DNA from: Prunus persica
Taxonomy: Eukaryota; Streptophyta; Magnoliopsida; Rosales; Rosaceae
DNA: 64,000 nucleotides
NCBI RefSeq assembly: GCF_000346465.2
Contig: NC_034010.1
Coordinates: 30,110,787-30,174,786 of the forward strand
Direction of reading: 5' to 3'
The notes below the pieces were generated by a model, which was not told the DNA's origin, searched no databases, and saw only the letters and a list, made by a program, of their open reading frames with translations. Positions 37,141-48,969 of the stretch are shown here, in pieces; the first letter of the stretch is position 1, and the number at the start of each line of letters is the position of its first letter. Made by a program: the position numbers and the translations under genes.

Positions 37141-40100
37141 ACGAAAGCAAGAGCCCATTCCTAACCCTAACCCTAAAATTTCATCAATGGACAATGCTCA
37201 GATGATCAGATCCAAGTGGATCCTTCGCTCCAACCACGCCCGATCTCCGCCAGTCCGAAATCGCCATATCCGATCATCTCGTAGAACGGATTGTTGTATC
37301 ACTGACGCCTCACCAAGAGAGGCAGAAATCGATAATGGCTGCGATTCGTTTCGATTCTCTGACCGGTAATCTTTGTTCATTGAGAATCGACACCTCAATT
37401 CTTCTCTTACCGATAATCCTCGTTGGAAATGGGATGCATATTCACTGGCGAAGACCTCGATAGGATTTTCAGTGAACATGCGCGCGACCGATCTGAATTA
37501 CGCTGTTTCGAATCGCGTCGAGTAGGTTCGGGCTGCTGTCTCGCGAGTTCGAATTCGCTTTGCATTTCAGTCCAATTCCATTGGGTCCCGTCCCGTCGAT
37601 GGCCGACTTCTTCTAGAAGAAGCGGAACGCGTTGATCGCCTGGTGGGAAGCCTGAGATCGATGATTTTGTTTCTCACTCTTTCAGTGCTTAGTTTTCTTA
37701 CGAATCTTCACCTTGTTGATCTTTATATGCAGGTAATATTACGCTTCCTTCTATTTAGTTATGCACCGCTTGATTAATTTTGTGAAGCAAATTATTTTTC
37801 ATTTCTGTCAATAAGTACGACGGATTATCAATTGACATGAATTCTACTTTAAGTAAAAATAAATTGTTTAACATCCATTGATTTGTGGGTATGATATTAG
37901 GAATATATTTATCGTTACGTTTAGTTTTATAAAAAATAAAAATAAAAACTTTGGATCAGTTACTATACAATCTACTTGCTGACCGTATTTCCTACATGTT
38001 CATCAAGTAGGTATGTCTGAAAACACTAAACCCTAAACCCTAAAATACCTTACGGAGTTACTTGTTTGGTTGCGGTTAAAATGTTATAAAGCTGCATTTC
38101 AGAGTTACATAGTAGTTGCCTTTTATTTCAGTTTGACACGTTTACTTTCATTTGAGTTAGCTTTCTTTTAATAGTTGGGATTAGCAATTTTCATCATGTA
38201 GGCTTTTGGTTCTTGGCAGTGTCCCTTGCTTCATTTGATATCTCTTACTTTTCCCATGGTTGATCTTTCGGACTCATACCTAAGTGTTTGTAAAGATCAT
38301 GTCATATGCATGAGCAGTGGTTGTCCTTAATATTTTTTCATTGCTGTTATTTAGGTTTAGAAATTATGTCACATAGTTAGCGCCACCTTATAGAATTTCT
38401 TTGGCCTGAAATACATCTGGGCCTGAATTTCCAGAACTGAATTTTTTTTTACCATCTACCGTCTGTTTAGGGATCATCTGTAGTTTATATGGTAATACAG
38501 TTTTTTTTGGTCTGAGAGGTGAATGATGAATATCCATGCTAAGAATGTTGAAATGTCATACCTGCCTTATTTGATTCTTTAGAATATGGGAAATTTGGCT
38601 ATAATAGTTTCCTTTTAATTTGATTATATCAGTCTCAAGTAAGAGAAATGAGGCTTGCTTGACATCTTTATGAAAGAGGGCCTGGAATGGTAACATTTGA
38701 TTTATCAGGATTCATACCTTGGGTTGACAGAGTGAATTGCGTTTGCCTACTTGAAATGTAATTGATTCCTGTGTAGCCCCTCTCTTAACTTTTGTCAGGT
38801 TTCTGTGTGTTTCATTTTTCTAATGTAGTTTTATATCTTGACTTTATGATTTGTGCATTTAAAGACCTCATATAATCAGGCATTTGAAATTGGGCTAGAC
38901 TTAAATTTACCAGCTCTTATGAATCTGCTGATTCTGCTTCTTGTGTTGCTGTTTGGTTGAACCTTTTGTAAACATCAGTAAATTACTGAAAATGATGACT
39001 TTGTAAAGTTACTATACTTAGTGTTAGCTATTTTGTGTTTCCACTTCCTGGAATCAGGGGTGGTCCGTCATAGTGACGGGGAATGTCCAGGGCCTTTGCA
39101 CCATTGAAAGGGACCACAATTAATACCAAGCAACTGGCCTAGAAATATCAAAAGGAAGTATTTTTCTGATGTTAATGGCCTCTGCAAGGCTGCAGTAAAT
39201 GCGTGTCAAGGTCTTGGGGTTGAAGTACCCCCATCCTTCTTTGTGTTTGTCTTGTCACGGGATGTGTTACCATGCCTTCCTGATAACTAGATTTGTTTCT
39301 GGCTGCAGATAGGACGTTATGTTATGTTATGCATGTGTCTCCTTTTCTTGTCTCAGCCGTTTATGTGTTTTTGCTTTGTAATTTAGTTTTGGTTTACTTT
39401 TATTTCGCCCTGGGTTTTGTAAGTTCGTTTGGCTGTGGCCTTGCTGTGTTGGCTTGGCTATGGCTCTCTTGATGTTTGTAGTTTCTTCCTTTTTGGCCTG
39501 TTTTATGAAGTGTCATTTCTGACCCCAAAATAAAGAGTGTGTTAAGTGATGACTTACTAGATTATTAAGCCTTTCTTTGCTGGCAACTGGCTCCCTTGAG
39601 CTTTAGCTCATTTGTTTGCATTTTTCTTCTTCTTCTCTCTTTTTAGTATTATTGGATAGGAATAGGCTCTAGCTACAATGCTTTTTATTAGAAGTGCTCT
39701 GAAGAACTGTTTTATAGTCCATTAGAATTTTCAAAACAATGAGAATAGTTATGTAAATTTGGAAAATATGCTAACGTCAATATTGATCCATTTCTTTTTC
39801 TCTATAATATGATGCGTGCATTTAATACGTTATAAGATTGGTAGATTAGAAATTGATCTGCAATTGATCTGGATGCACTGGAGCTGCGCTTCCAGTTATT
39901 GTACATCTATTTTTGTTTACTTTATCTGTATTTTTTTGCCAATACTTGATTATATTTTCTGCAGCTATGCTTCTGTTTATATGCATTCATTTGGTTGTTA
40001 GCTGTCTTTTCAAACAGCCCCATTGTAAAGTTTGAGAACGCAAAAAGGTGATAAAATAACAGCAATGGTTCGATTACCTCACTCATGGATTTGTAGATGA

Positions 40101-40200
40101 AGTGAAGGTTGAGGTCGCGGTCGCCACTGAGAAGCCTTGTGATCTTGAGATGATGATAATTTATAAGAAGGGAGTTGGAAGATGAGAAGATAAAATGAGA
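37140..40200 (+). other. Possible non-coding or unrecognised transcript
   Basis: A telo-box cluster (CCCTAACCCTAACCCTAAAA at about 37160–37177) is followed by 560 bp of higher-GC, exon-like sequence. A donor-like CAG|GTAATA lies near 37733, then about 2.3 kb of T-rich, intron-like sequence. A second telo-box pair lies at about 38023–38046. The only ATG frame at the start (37187, 60 aa) is not recognised. At 40063, after an AACAG, a frame reads QQWFDYLTHGFVDEVKVEV and stays open to a TGA at about 40184; it could be a last exon. I cannot join these into a known protein, so this may be a lncRNA or a diverged gene. Confidence 0.3.
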
Positions 40201-40509
40201 AAAAGAAAAGATTACGAGGAAGATGACATATCAAGGCTACTGCAGTTGTTGATGCTCTGATTGGGGATTTTGTGTGTGTTGTTTTCTTGTTTTTAGGTTT
40301 TTCTGTGTTGGCCCCAAATTTGAAGGCAATGCTGCCTGGTGTGTGTGTGTGTGCTCGTGTTTCCATTTTTTTTCTTTTTCACTTTTTCAGATCATCTGAT
40401 GCATGAGAGAACCATGGATCCACTGAAAAGAAATATTAATGATTTAATCGGTAATAACAATTTGGGCCCAAGCCGATAATCCGGAAACATGACATTAAAA
40501 TATGAGAAA

Positions 40510-42060
40510 ATTCCAATATTGGGCTTAACATGGGCATTATTTTCAAGATTTTGGGTTCGGAAATCGTGCCCGTTTTCACATTATTGGGCCTACTTCTTGC
40601 CCTGCTTCCGAGTTGTTGGGCCTGTTTCTACGTTATCAGGATGAACCGTGGGCCCTTTTCAGATCATTGGTCCAGTTCTCAAGTAATTGGTCGGAATGCC
40701 GGGCCGTTATTACGTTATTAGATCGATATCGGGGTATGCTTTCATGTAACTGGGTCAAATTATGGGCTTGTTTTCACAATATTGGGTCCAATTGTGGGTC
40801 ATTTATACAATATTGGGCCAACTATAGGCCCCTGTCTATTTATTGGGCCTGTTTCCAAGTTATTGGGCCACATGTTGGGCCATTCTCTATTGGGTCGATT
40901 CTATAATTATTCAGCCAACATCGGGCTTGATTACACATAATTGGGCCGACTTTGGGGCCCATTTCAATATTTTTGTGCCCTCTTATTGGGGAATTTTTCG
41001 CATGATTGGGCCGATAATGGGCCACTTACAGCTTATTGGGCTGACTTCTGGGCCCGTTTTCATTTTATTGGGCCAACTACAGGCCTGTTTAGGGCTTTTT
41101 CCACGTTATTGGGCCACATTATGGGCCATCTAAGATTATTGGGCCGACTTGTGGGCTTGATTTACATTATTGGGCCGGATTTTGGGCCATTTTAATATTA
41201 TTGGGCCCTCTTATGGGCCAATTTTCGCATGATTGGGCCGATAATGTGCCACTTACAGCTTATTGGGCTGACTTCTGGGCCCGTTTTCATTTTATTGGGC
41301 CAACTACAGGCCTGTTTAGGGCATTTTCCACGTTATTGGGCCACATTCTCCGCCATCTAATATTATTGGGCCGACTTCTGGGGTTGATTTTACATAAATG
41401 GGCTTTATTTAAATGTTATTGGGCCCATTTGCACATTATTGGGCCGACTTATGGACCATTTTAGCTTATTGGGCTGACTTCTGGGCCATTTTTCATTTTA
41501 TTGGGCCAACTACTGGGTCCGTTTCCACGTTATTGGGCCACATTATGGGCCGTTCTCAGATTATTGGGCCGATTCTAACATTATTGGGCCAACTTCCGAA
41601 CTTGTCTCCACATAATTGGGCCGAGTTTTGGGCCATCTTACGGGCCTATTTACACATTATTGAGTTGACTTATGCGCCATTTTCTTCTTATTGGGCTGAC
41701 TTCTGTAAATATTTTCTTGTTGTTGGGCCAATTTCTGGGCCAGTTTTCACGCTATTGGGCCAAATATCAGGCCATTGTCAGCTTACTTGTCGATTTCTGG
41801 GCCTCTTAGTTTTGTGCTTGTTCCCACGACATTGGGCTTGAAGCTGTGCTGTGTTCAGGATATTGCCCAGATTCATAGGCCCGTTGAGTGGATATCACTG
41901 GGCGTACTTAATGTTATTGGATCGACTTCTGGGTCTACTATGCTGTTATCGGGCCGTATCCTATGCAGATTTTCACTCAATTGGGCTGTATGCGTGGCCG
42001 TTTTGACGTTATCAGGTGAACTTCGGGGCCCGTTTTCATGTTTTTGGCACGACTTTTCGC
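40510..42060 (+). repeat. 31-bp minisatellite array with ATTGGGCC/TGGGCC motifs
   Basis: About 50 degenerate head-to-tail units of about 31 bp. The consensus is ATTGGGCCGACTT, one or two variable bases, TGGGCC, then a T/A-rich tail such as ATTTTCACATT. Measured units near 41107–41198 are 30, 31 and 31 bp. Since 31 is 1 modulo 3, all three frames are equivalent, which gives several overlapping frames of 84–142 aa rich in W-A-D-F/I-G-P; these are not genes. A 227-bp higher-order duplication lies inside. There is no IS, LTR or coding sequence. TGGGCC is the plant site II motif. Confidence 0.92.
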
Positions 42061-43990
42061 CCATTACAATCGTTTGGATATTTTGTTCAGTTTTATTCGA
42101 CTTTAAAAAAGAAAAGAAAAAGGAAATACATGCCTCTTGTAAAATTGTAGTTAAAAAAGCGGTGTAAAAGAGGATTGTCCTGAACGAGGACCCATTAACA
42201 ATTGAAAAATCGAAAACTCCCAGAGAAACTAAAACAAGATACACCACAATCCAATAGGCTTTTAAATCAAAGAAATTAAACAGTAAATCAATTAAAAAAG
42301 GATGGAACAGAAACAGCTGGGGTGATCGATCATTGCAGAACATTGATTAGTACGTTTAGTTGTTTGTCTTTTCTGGCCGGTGATGGACTTGGTTCCCCAA
42401 TAGAAGGCGAGCGAGATTCAAGGAAAAAGAAGCAAATATAACACTGAAACATTTACACAACTAAACGAAACACATCAATTATGTCCACTATCAGGATGCA
42501 AAAGATTAAACAAACCTTGTATTTTGAGGGTTTGAGGTTGCCAAACTCACCCATCAGAGTAGCTCAAACCTTTTGTTCTGTGTAGCTACCTATACTTATC
42601 GACTTCTCATATGAGAAAAAGAAAAGAGATTAGGAAAACAGAAACTTTACATTTGCAATAATCCTGTTTAAACAGTGAAATACCTTTTTACTTTTTATAG
42701 TCACTTCCATCTAAAGAAAAACAAGCAATGAACATCCCTCAACAGAACTCTATTTTCACTAAAATCATATCCAACCTACTAACTGTTATTGGAGAAATGA
42801 GGTTTCTACATGTTTCAGTCGGTGTATCTCTACATGTGTGTTACTGTATGCTGTGAAGATGTAGCATTTAAAAAATGATACATATACAGAAGCACGACAA
42901 AATTATGCGACAAGGAAAAATATACAATCCATCAGGAAGGAAAAAGAACAATAAACAATGAATACCAAAAATAAAATCTCAAAGTCAGCAAACCCTATAA
43001 ATAATGATGTTTTATACGACAAACTTCCAGCATATAGGTTCCCATGGTTTCTTTCTATAGCATCAAAAGTGGCTAATGTAATTTGCGAAAAGCTAGCCCC
43101 AAAGGCGAGCTTTTGACCTTGTTTTTGCCCAACCCATACAGGAAACTCCAGGTATACTTTGTGTGCTTTACTCAAATTGATAGCAGCTTAAAAACTACTG
43201 GGAATTAAAGTAACAAGACCTGATCGATACACACAAGAAATTTGGTGCATCTGATTTTCATTGCTGATATCCAAGACTTAGTAATTAATGTCTCTGAGTT
43301 TAAGTTTCTAACCAAATGGTAAAGTATCAACCTGAAATTTCAGTTTCTAAGCTGTTGCCATAAAGATAGGCATACATAGAAAGCAATTCGGCTCCTAATA
43401 GACAAGCCTACATTGCCTTAATTTTCAATTTCAACAGAAAATGTTCAACAACAACATCAAAATGGCGTGCTTCTTAGACTCAGGCAACAACTATCTTCAA
43501 ATTCCGTCAACGAATTGTCTTGGAATTATGATTTGCATCCAAAATGCAATTCCCAGAAATTATAAAACAAAAATCCAAAACATCCAGCGTAAATAGAAAG
43601 ATCATTAACATGAAAAGCAACTAGATCTCAAAACTGGATTCAAAGATCACTCAAATAAATGCAAGAAATTAGGGAAGAAATATGTAGGGGCAACCTGCCG
43701 ACTCGTCAGAGCCTTGTTGGAGCTGAAAACCTAATACGAGACGAATCAAGATCTCGTAGCGCGAGATCGAGCAAAAATTTCTCCGGCGATCCGATCTAAG
43801 AGGACGTCCAAGGCTGGGGATCTTCGGAGCCGAAATTGAAACCCTAGATCCAGGTGCGAAGAAGAATGCGTAGAACACATTCGGATTAGGGTTAAAGTTT
43901 GGGATTGTGTTGATGTAGAAGACGAAGAATGAAGAGCAATGCGTCGAACGAGGCCATGGCCATGGTAGAGTGATGGGGGGTAGGGAAGGG
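42061..43990 (-). other. Possible minus-strand transcript, no protein recognised
   Basis: On the minus strand, 43990–43690 looks like a first exon. It has higher GC, ACCCTAA and AGGGTTT motifs, short closed ATG frames, and a CGGCAG|GTTGCC donor-like site near 43692. The rest is AT-rich and intron-like. No protein family recognised. Together with the plus-strand region at 37140 it faces the repeat array. Confidence 0.25.
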
Positions 43991-44579
43991 TAGGTTTAGG
44001 GTCTGAGAATTGAGACTTGGTCGCGTTGGTTGGTTCCGATTCTTCAAACTCAATTAACTTGTTTGTTTGGAGCGATTTTATTATGTTTAGGGATATTCCT
44101 TACTAATTCATCCTAGCCGTTCATATCCTTGAAAAGATCTGACGGCTGAGAATACACCGCATCAGCATATTGAGTTATTATTTTTTTCGCGTGGAATAAC
44201 TTGACTTTTGATAAATTCAGTCGTACTAGCACTAGAGAATAGAGATATCAAATTCCAAAATGAATGCAAGTTAAGGCCGTCAAATTACCTAAAGAACAAA
44301 TTGCCTTAACATAAATAACTTGATACGAAAGCACAAATAGAATAGAACACACATAAAAGAATTGTTCAAGAATCCCAGCGACAGACAGCAGGGAGGGGAG
44401 GGGAGGGGAGGGATGCATACACAAGTCATTTGAGTGACAGAAAGGCATACAGAAATCATTCATTCGTGAAAATAAACCTCCAGCAGCAATCAATTCCTCC
44501 TATATATTCTAAACGAACAGGAAAGCAAACTAGTACAACTTATACTAAGCTTGCTGCTCATGACTCGTGAGTCATTAGT
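43991..44579. other. BPA1 3′ flank with (GGGGA)n tract
   Basis: No gene seen. A tract of four G4/G3 runs (GGGAGGGGAGGGGAGGGGA type) at about 44392–44412 is a G-quadruplex candidate on the plus strand; the BPA1 transcript would read C-rich if it extends this far. Confidence 0.6.
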
Positions 44580-45967
44580 TTAGTGGGTAGGATCCTTGGG
44601 AGAATGTACTTGAGTGATCTGACTGCCTTCCACTTTCTTTCCACCCTCTTCCTCTGCTGAAACCTTATCCATGGTCTTCTGCCCCACTTCACCTGCTGCC
44701 TTGGCTGCCCTGTTATACGCACCGGTTACCCACGACGTCCCAGTTAGTATGTAACGGTTTTTCATGATGGCAGATCCAGCACTGCTCACCGTCTGCTCTG
44801 CAGCTGAAAACGCATTCTTGGTCTTCTCAGAAACCTGAAACTTTTCATCCATTTCCCTCACCTTATCATTTACCATGCTTGTGCCAGCACTAATTTTCTC
44901 AGTGAAACCAATCTTTTGGTCCAAAGAAGTTACTGTGGCCGTTGCAGTTGAAGTAAGCTGGTGTTTCTCATCAAAGGCCTTTGCCTTGTTGATTGCATCT
45001 TTTCCCAAAACAAAGCCTTTGGCTAGCATGCTGCTCACAACATCCTCTGCGTTTTGGGCAGCACCACCAGAACTTACATTATCTGTTGCCTGAGGAGATT
45101 GAACATTGTCAGAAACAAACAAAACTATTGCATAATATATATGTATATATATTGTTAAAAGAAAAGGTGCCCCTCAGGAAATAATATTACAGTTGGAAGT
45201 GCTGAATCTGCAGCGGCTGGAAGCTTGTAATCTGGAGCCAGGTCTATGGTAACGGACTGATCAACTATAGTTGCTCCCTGAAACACACAAGCATATCAAA
45301 TGAGATCACAGCGAAACTCAGAAATTATTATAATATAAGGGAAAGAGGCCAAGAACAGTGAGAAGTGAACCCACCGAAAGAAGCACTGAAGTTTCTGCCC
45401 CTTTGGGGTTCTTGAAGGTAACATATGCAAGCTGAGACCTCTCGTTGTCCCTTGAATAAAATAAAATAATAAAACAAAATCAACTTTCACCATCCTGTTC
45501 AAGTTATTAGTAACCCGAAACGAGAAAGAAAAGAAAACCAACCCTTGTATTTCAATGTATTCGATTTCACCGGAGAAGCAAAAGAATTCCTTTAAATCAT
45601 TCTCCGTTGCACCCAGGGAGACATTGTTAACTTTCACTGTCCTTATCTGCCATTGGGAACAAAACCAAATCAGACTCAGAGAATACATATTACCATGGAA
45701 ATGGGGTAAAGAAATAATGACCAAATTGTTTTCCAAAAACACTCAAACTAAAAAGAAACTTTAGTACCAAAAAAATAAACATGTAGAAGAAGGCACAATA
45801 AACATCAAAGAAGAGATTGGGGGGGATCAAATATTCAAAACCACTTTTGATTTGGTAACGATATTTAAGCAAGCAGATAAACAAATTTGGATCAGAATTC
45901 AGAAGGATAGTTATTGAAATAAATTGATAAACAAACGAATTAGAGTGAGTGGAGAACTGACCTCCAT
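44580..45967 (-). CDS. BPA1: BPA1-like RRM protein (binding partner of ACD11)
   Basis: RRM-type protein; in Arabidopsis BPA1 binds the sphingolipid transfer protein ACD11 and affects cell death and immunity. Five exons: 45967–45962, 45646–45543, 45450–45375, 45277–45191, 45089–44580; 260 aa. The first coding exon holds only ATGGAG (ME) before a GT donor; joining it to IRTVKVNNVSLGATENDL gives the family N-terminus. The RRM covers about residues 1–78 (SLGATENDLKEFFCFSGEIE, LAYVTFKNPKGAETSVLL, GATIVDQSVTIDLAPDY). The rest is a helical region with AEDVVSSMLAKGFVLGKDAI, KHQLTSTATATVTSLDQKIG and MKNRYILTGTSWVTGAYN, conserved in BPA1 homologues. It corresponds to At5g16840. It is divergent with the syntaxin gene, with about 545 bp between start codons. 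Confidence 0.92.
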
Positions 45968-46512
45968 CAAATACAAGGCCTGTTTGGGTATGATGAACAA
46001 ATCTCTCTCAACAAGGAAGAAGAAAGAAACAGAGGAGGAGAGCAGAGGGAAGCCGGTTATTTGGGATCAGGGACAACTGCCGATGTCAAATGCATTGAAT
46101 GGGCTGAAAACCAGGCCCAATCCAATATTATAAATTGGGCTTATTATCCATGACAAGCCCACTAACTAGCAAAGCCTTCAACGGCAGTACGACAGTTGTT
46201 GTGATTGTGAGATTGTCGTATCATATGGATGGACGTTAGCAAGTTAGCAACTTGCGTTGGGTTGGGACGGGAAGGGAAAGCATAGTTTGACCTTTCTAGT
46301 TTCAAGTTTGAAGTATGGGTGAAATTGAATTGTGATTCGTGGAGGAGGAGACACTTTCAAGGAACGTTTCAACCAACGAAACTTCCCTCTTGTCTTTGTT
46401 GTCTTCACCCACCAAAAATTCGGCCTTCACGGAGCCGGAACACTAGCAGAAACAGAGTCTTCCTTCTTCATCAATCAATCCGCACAACACAAGGAACAAA
46501 GAGAAAGAAAGA
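45968..46512. promoter_or_regulatory. Bidirectional promoter of BPA1 and SYP2
   Basis: 545 bp between divergent start codons. Site II motifs: TGGGCT at 46100 and 46136, GGCCCA at 46114. There is no clear TATA. A shared housekeeping-type promoter is likely. Confidence 0.55.
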
Positions 46513-48969
46513 ATGAGTTTCCAAGATCTTGAGGCTGCTACTCCGCAGCAACAACGACAACCCATTTACTCGAATTCAATTCAGAAGCAAAGACAACGAG
46601 CAGCATATCAATATCAAGATCAAGATCAAAGTCAAAATCTTTACGAGCCTTCTCAGGCTGTGTCTGCTGGGATTTTCCAAATCAATACCGCCGTCTCCTC
46701 CTTTTTCCGCCTAGTCAATTCCCTCGGCACCCCTAGAGACACCCTTCAACTCCGTGACAAGCTGTGAGCTTTTCTCTTCTTTCCCTCTCTCGTTCTCTTT
46801 TTATTTTATATTATGAATGATTAATTCGACTTCTAGTTCCTTTTCCCTGTTTATTTAGTTCTATTTCAGCCTTTGGCGCCTTAACTGATTGATTGTACAT
46901 TGAGCTATAAGTGCTCGAATTGTCTGTTTTCTACATTGTGGGTGGGTTTCTATATATTTGGGAAATAACATATATTTGAGAGAAAGTCCGCCTATTGAAA
47001 TTTGTTGTCTGGTTTGCGCTGTTCCAGCTAATGTATATATATATTTTGGCAAATGCGGATTGTTTGGTTGCGACTTGGAAACGAAAGCCCTTCTTTCCTC
47101 TTTTATGGCATTATCACTCATTGACTACTTTTTACTGGCAGGCATAAGTCACGGGCGCATATTGGGGAGTTGGTGAAAGATACTTCGGCCAAACTTAAGC
47201 AAGCCAGTGAAACTGATCAGCATGCCCAAGTTAGTGTAAGTGCATATGCAAGTATACTTCTCTAAATTATATAGGAGTTCAATATTTTCACTACTCCTAA
47301 CTTTGTGTATGGGGCATTCTGTGACATTCCCACCCCCTGAATCGAAACAAGAAAAGAAAAAGGGAAAATTAACTACTCTCAGTGTAGTGTGTGTGGTGAT
47401 CTGGTTCTATTCTTCCGCTCCATATATTTTTATTGGCTTCATATGGTTGTGATTCCTTTATCATTTCTGAATGAATTAGCCCAGGGTTATCATATGTATA
47501 TATCCAGTGTATGTTTCCTCTTGTGGTCAGTGGAGTTGGGGGTTCTCACCTTTTCAGGGACACTTTTCGAAATGCAGGTTGTCAAGAAGATTGCTGATGC
47601 TAAGCTTGCAAAGGATTTCCAGGCGGTTCTTAAAGAATTTCAGAAGGCTCAGAGGCTTGCAGCTGAAAGGGAAACAACATTTGCTCCTTTTGTTCCCAAA
47701 GACGTTCTGCCATCCAGGTAAATTAGTTGATACCAAAAGGAACACAGGACACACTTTACAGAAGCATTAAATTTTCTGTAAAATGTAAACTTGTGTCTAA
47801 GTTGACATAATTGTTCTTAATGATTAAACTATAATTGCAAATGCCAGTAGTCTCCCAGAAATTGTGATAATATGTATAGGTGCTAATTATCTCTCTTTTA
47901 TTTAAACCTTTTACTCATATATGCCTTTCATCATATTGTGCAGTTATCTTGCCCATGAGCAGGAGATGAGTTCAACTACGAGTTCCAAACAGCAAGCTCT
48001 TCTGCTAGAATCAAGAAGGTGGGCAAACAAATATACATCCATAAATTGGCAGCTCTTTGCAGTAACTATTGAGAATGTGTTTGCAACTTCTTGTTATGGC
48101 ATGCCGGGCCGGGGGGGGTGGTGGTGGTGTGGTGTGAACTTTGTGTAGTGGTTTTCTCAGTCTGTGTTGGCTTAGTCAGCCTAAATCTAACTAAGGAAGG
48201 TTTTTGAGTAATTGGGACATGCCTCTCAAATTAATGACTGCCTTTGAGGTTGAGTGCCTTGCATGATGCAATTTAGCTTCATTGATTTAAGTTATAAGAT
48301 TGAATCTGTTGTATGCAGACAAGAGGTTTTACTGGCGGACAATGAGATTGCATTCAATGAAGCTATTATTGAAGAAAGGGAGCAAGGGATCCAAGAAATT
48401 CAACAACAGATCAGTGAGGTTAATGAGATTTTCAAAGATCTAGCTGTCCTGGTCCATGATCAAGGAGCTATAATCGGTTAGTCCAATGCCTGTTAGTTGT
48501 TATCCAAAAATAGAATTGGTATACGTTGAGTCATTTGGATTTTGTGTGCCGTACTTTGAATGATGCTGTACATGTGTTATTTTCAGATGATATTGGCTCT
48601 AACATTGAGAACTCTCATGCTGCAACTGCGCAAGCCACCTCCCAGCTTGTGAAAGCATCTAAGATCCAAAGATCTAATTCATCTCTGGTAATTTTTCCTT
48701 CGACACATGGGTTTCTCCAAACTGTCTCCCATTTTATCAGGAACACAATTTCACCTTAAGTTTAGCTGGATTGATTCATCTGTGACATGACTGACTGACT
48801 AGTGATTTAACGAAAGTTTTAGATTTGAGATATATAACTCTTAATTTTTCTTTCCTTTCCCTGAAGAAGGAATTGATGGTGTAATCATTATTTGTGCATG
48901 CAGACCTGTTTGCTGTTGGTGATTTTTGGGATCATCCTGATCATTGTCATTATAGTTGTGGTCGCTTGA
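46513..48969 (+). CDS. SYP2: SYP2-type Qa-SNARE (PEP12/SYP21–22)
   Basis: Syntaxin of the prevacuolar compartment and vacuole, driving vesicle fusion in vacuolar trafficking. Seven exons: 46513–46763, 47142–47235, 47578–47717, 47944–48018, 48319–48476, 48587–48687, 48904–48969; 294 aa. The Habc region is [20 protein letters not shown] to [12 protein letters not shown]. The SNARE motif runs from [20 protein letters not shown] to [10 protein letters not shown], with the zero-layer Gln in [16 protein letters not shown]. The last exon encodes only the C-terminal anchor ([20 protein letters not shown]). The N-terminus is Gln/Asp-rich (QYQDQDQSQ), about 25 residues longer than usual in Arabidopsis. 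It corresponds to At5g16830. The intron near 48108 has a G9 and GGT run. Confidence 0.95.

Noticed and set aside
37160..37177. Interstitial telomere repeat
   Set aside because: Only two to three units of CCCTAA, typical of promoter telo-boxes; the same holds for 38023–38046.
40510..42060. Several overlapping plus-strand open frames of 84–142 aa rich in WADFWA/IGPT
   Set aside because: They are read-through of a 31-bp tandem repeat in all three frames, with no start context and no domain.
40510..42060. CRISPR-like array
   Set aside because: Units are diverged, no distinct spacers exist, and this is a plant nuclear region.
42903..43175. 90-aa minus-strand frame
   Set aside because: No recognised similarity; AT-rich hydrophobic runs, likely intronic or spacer.
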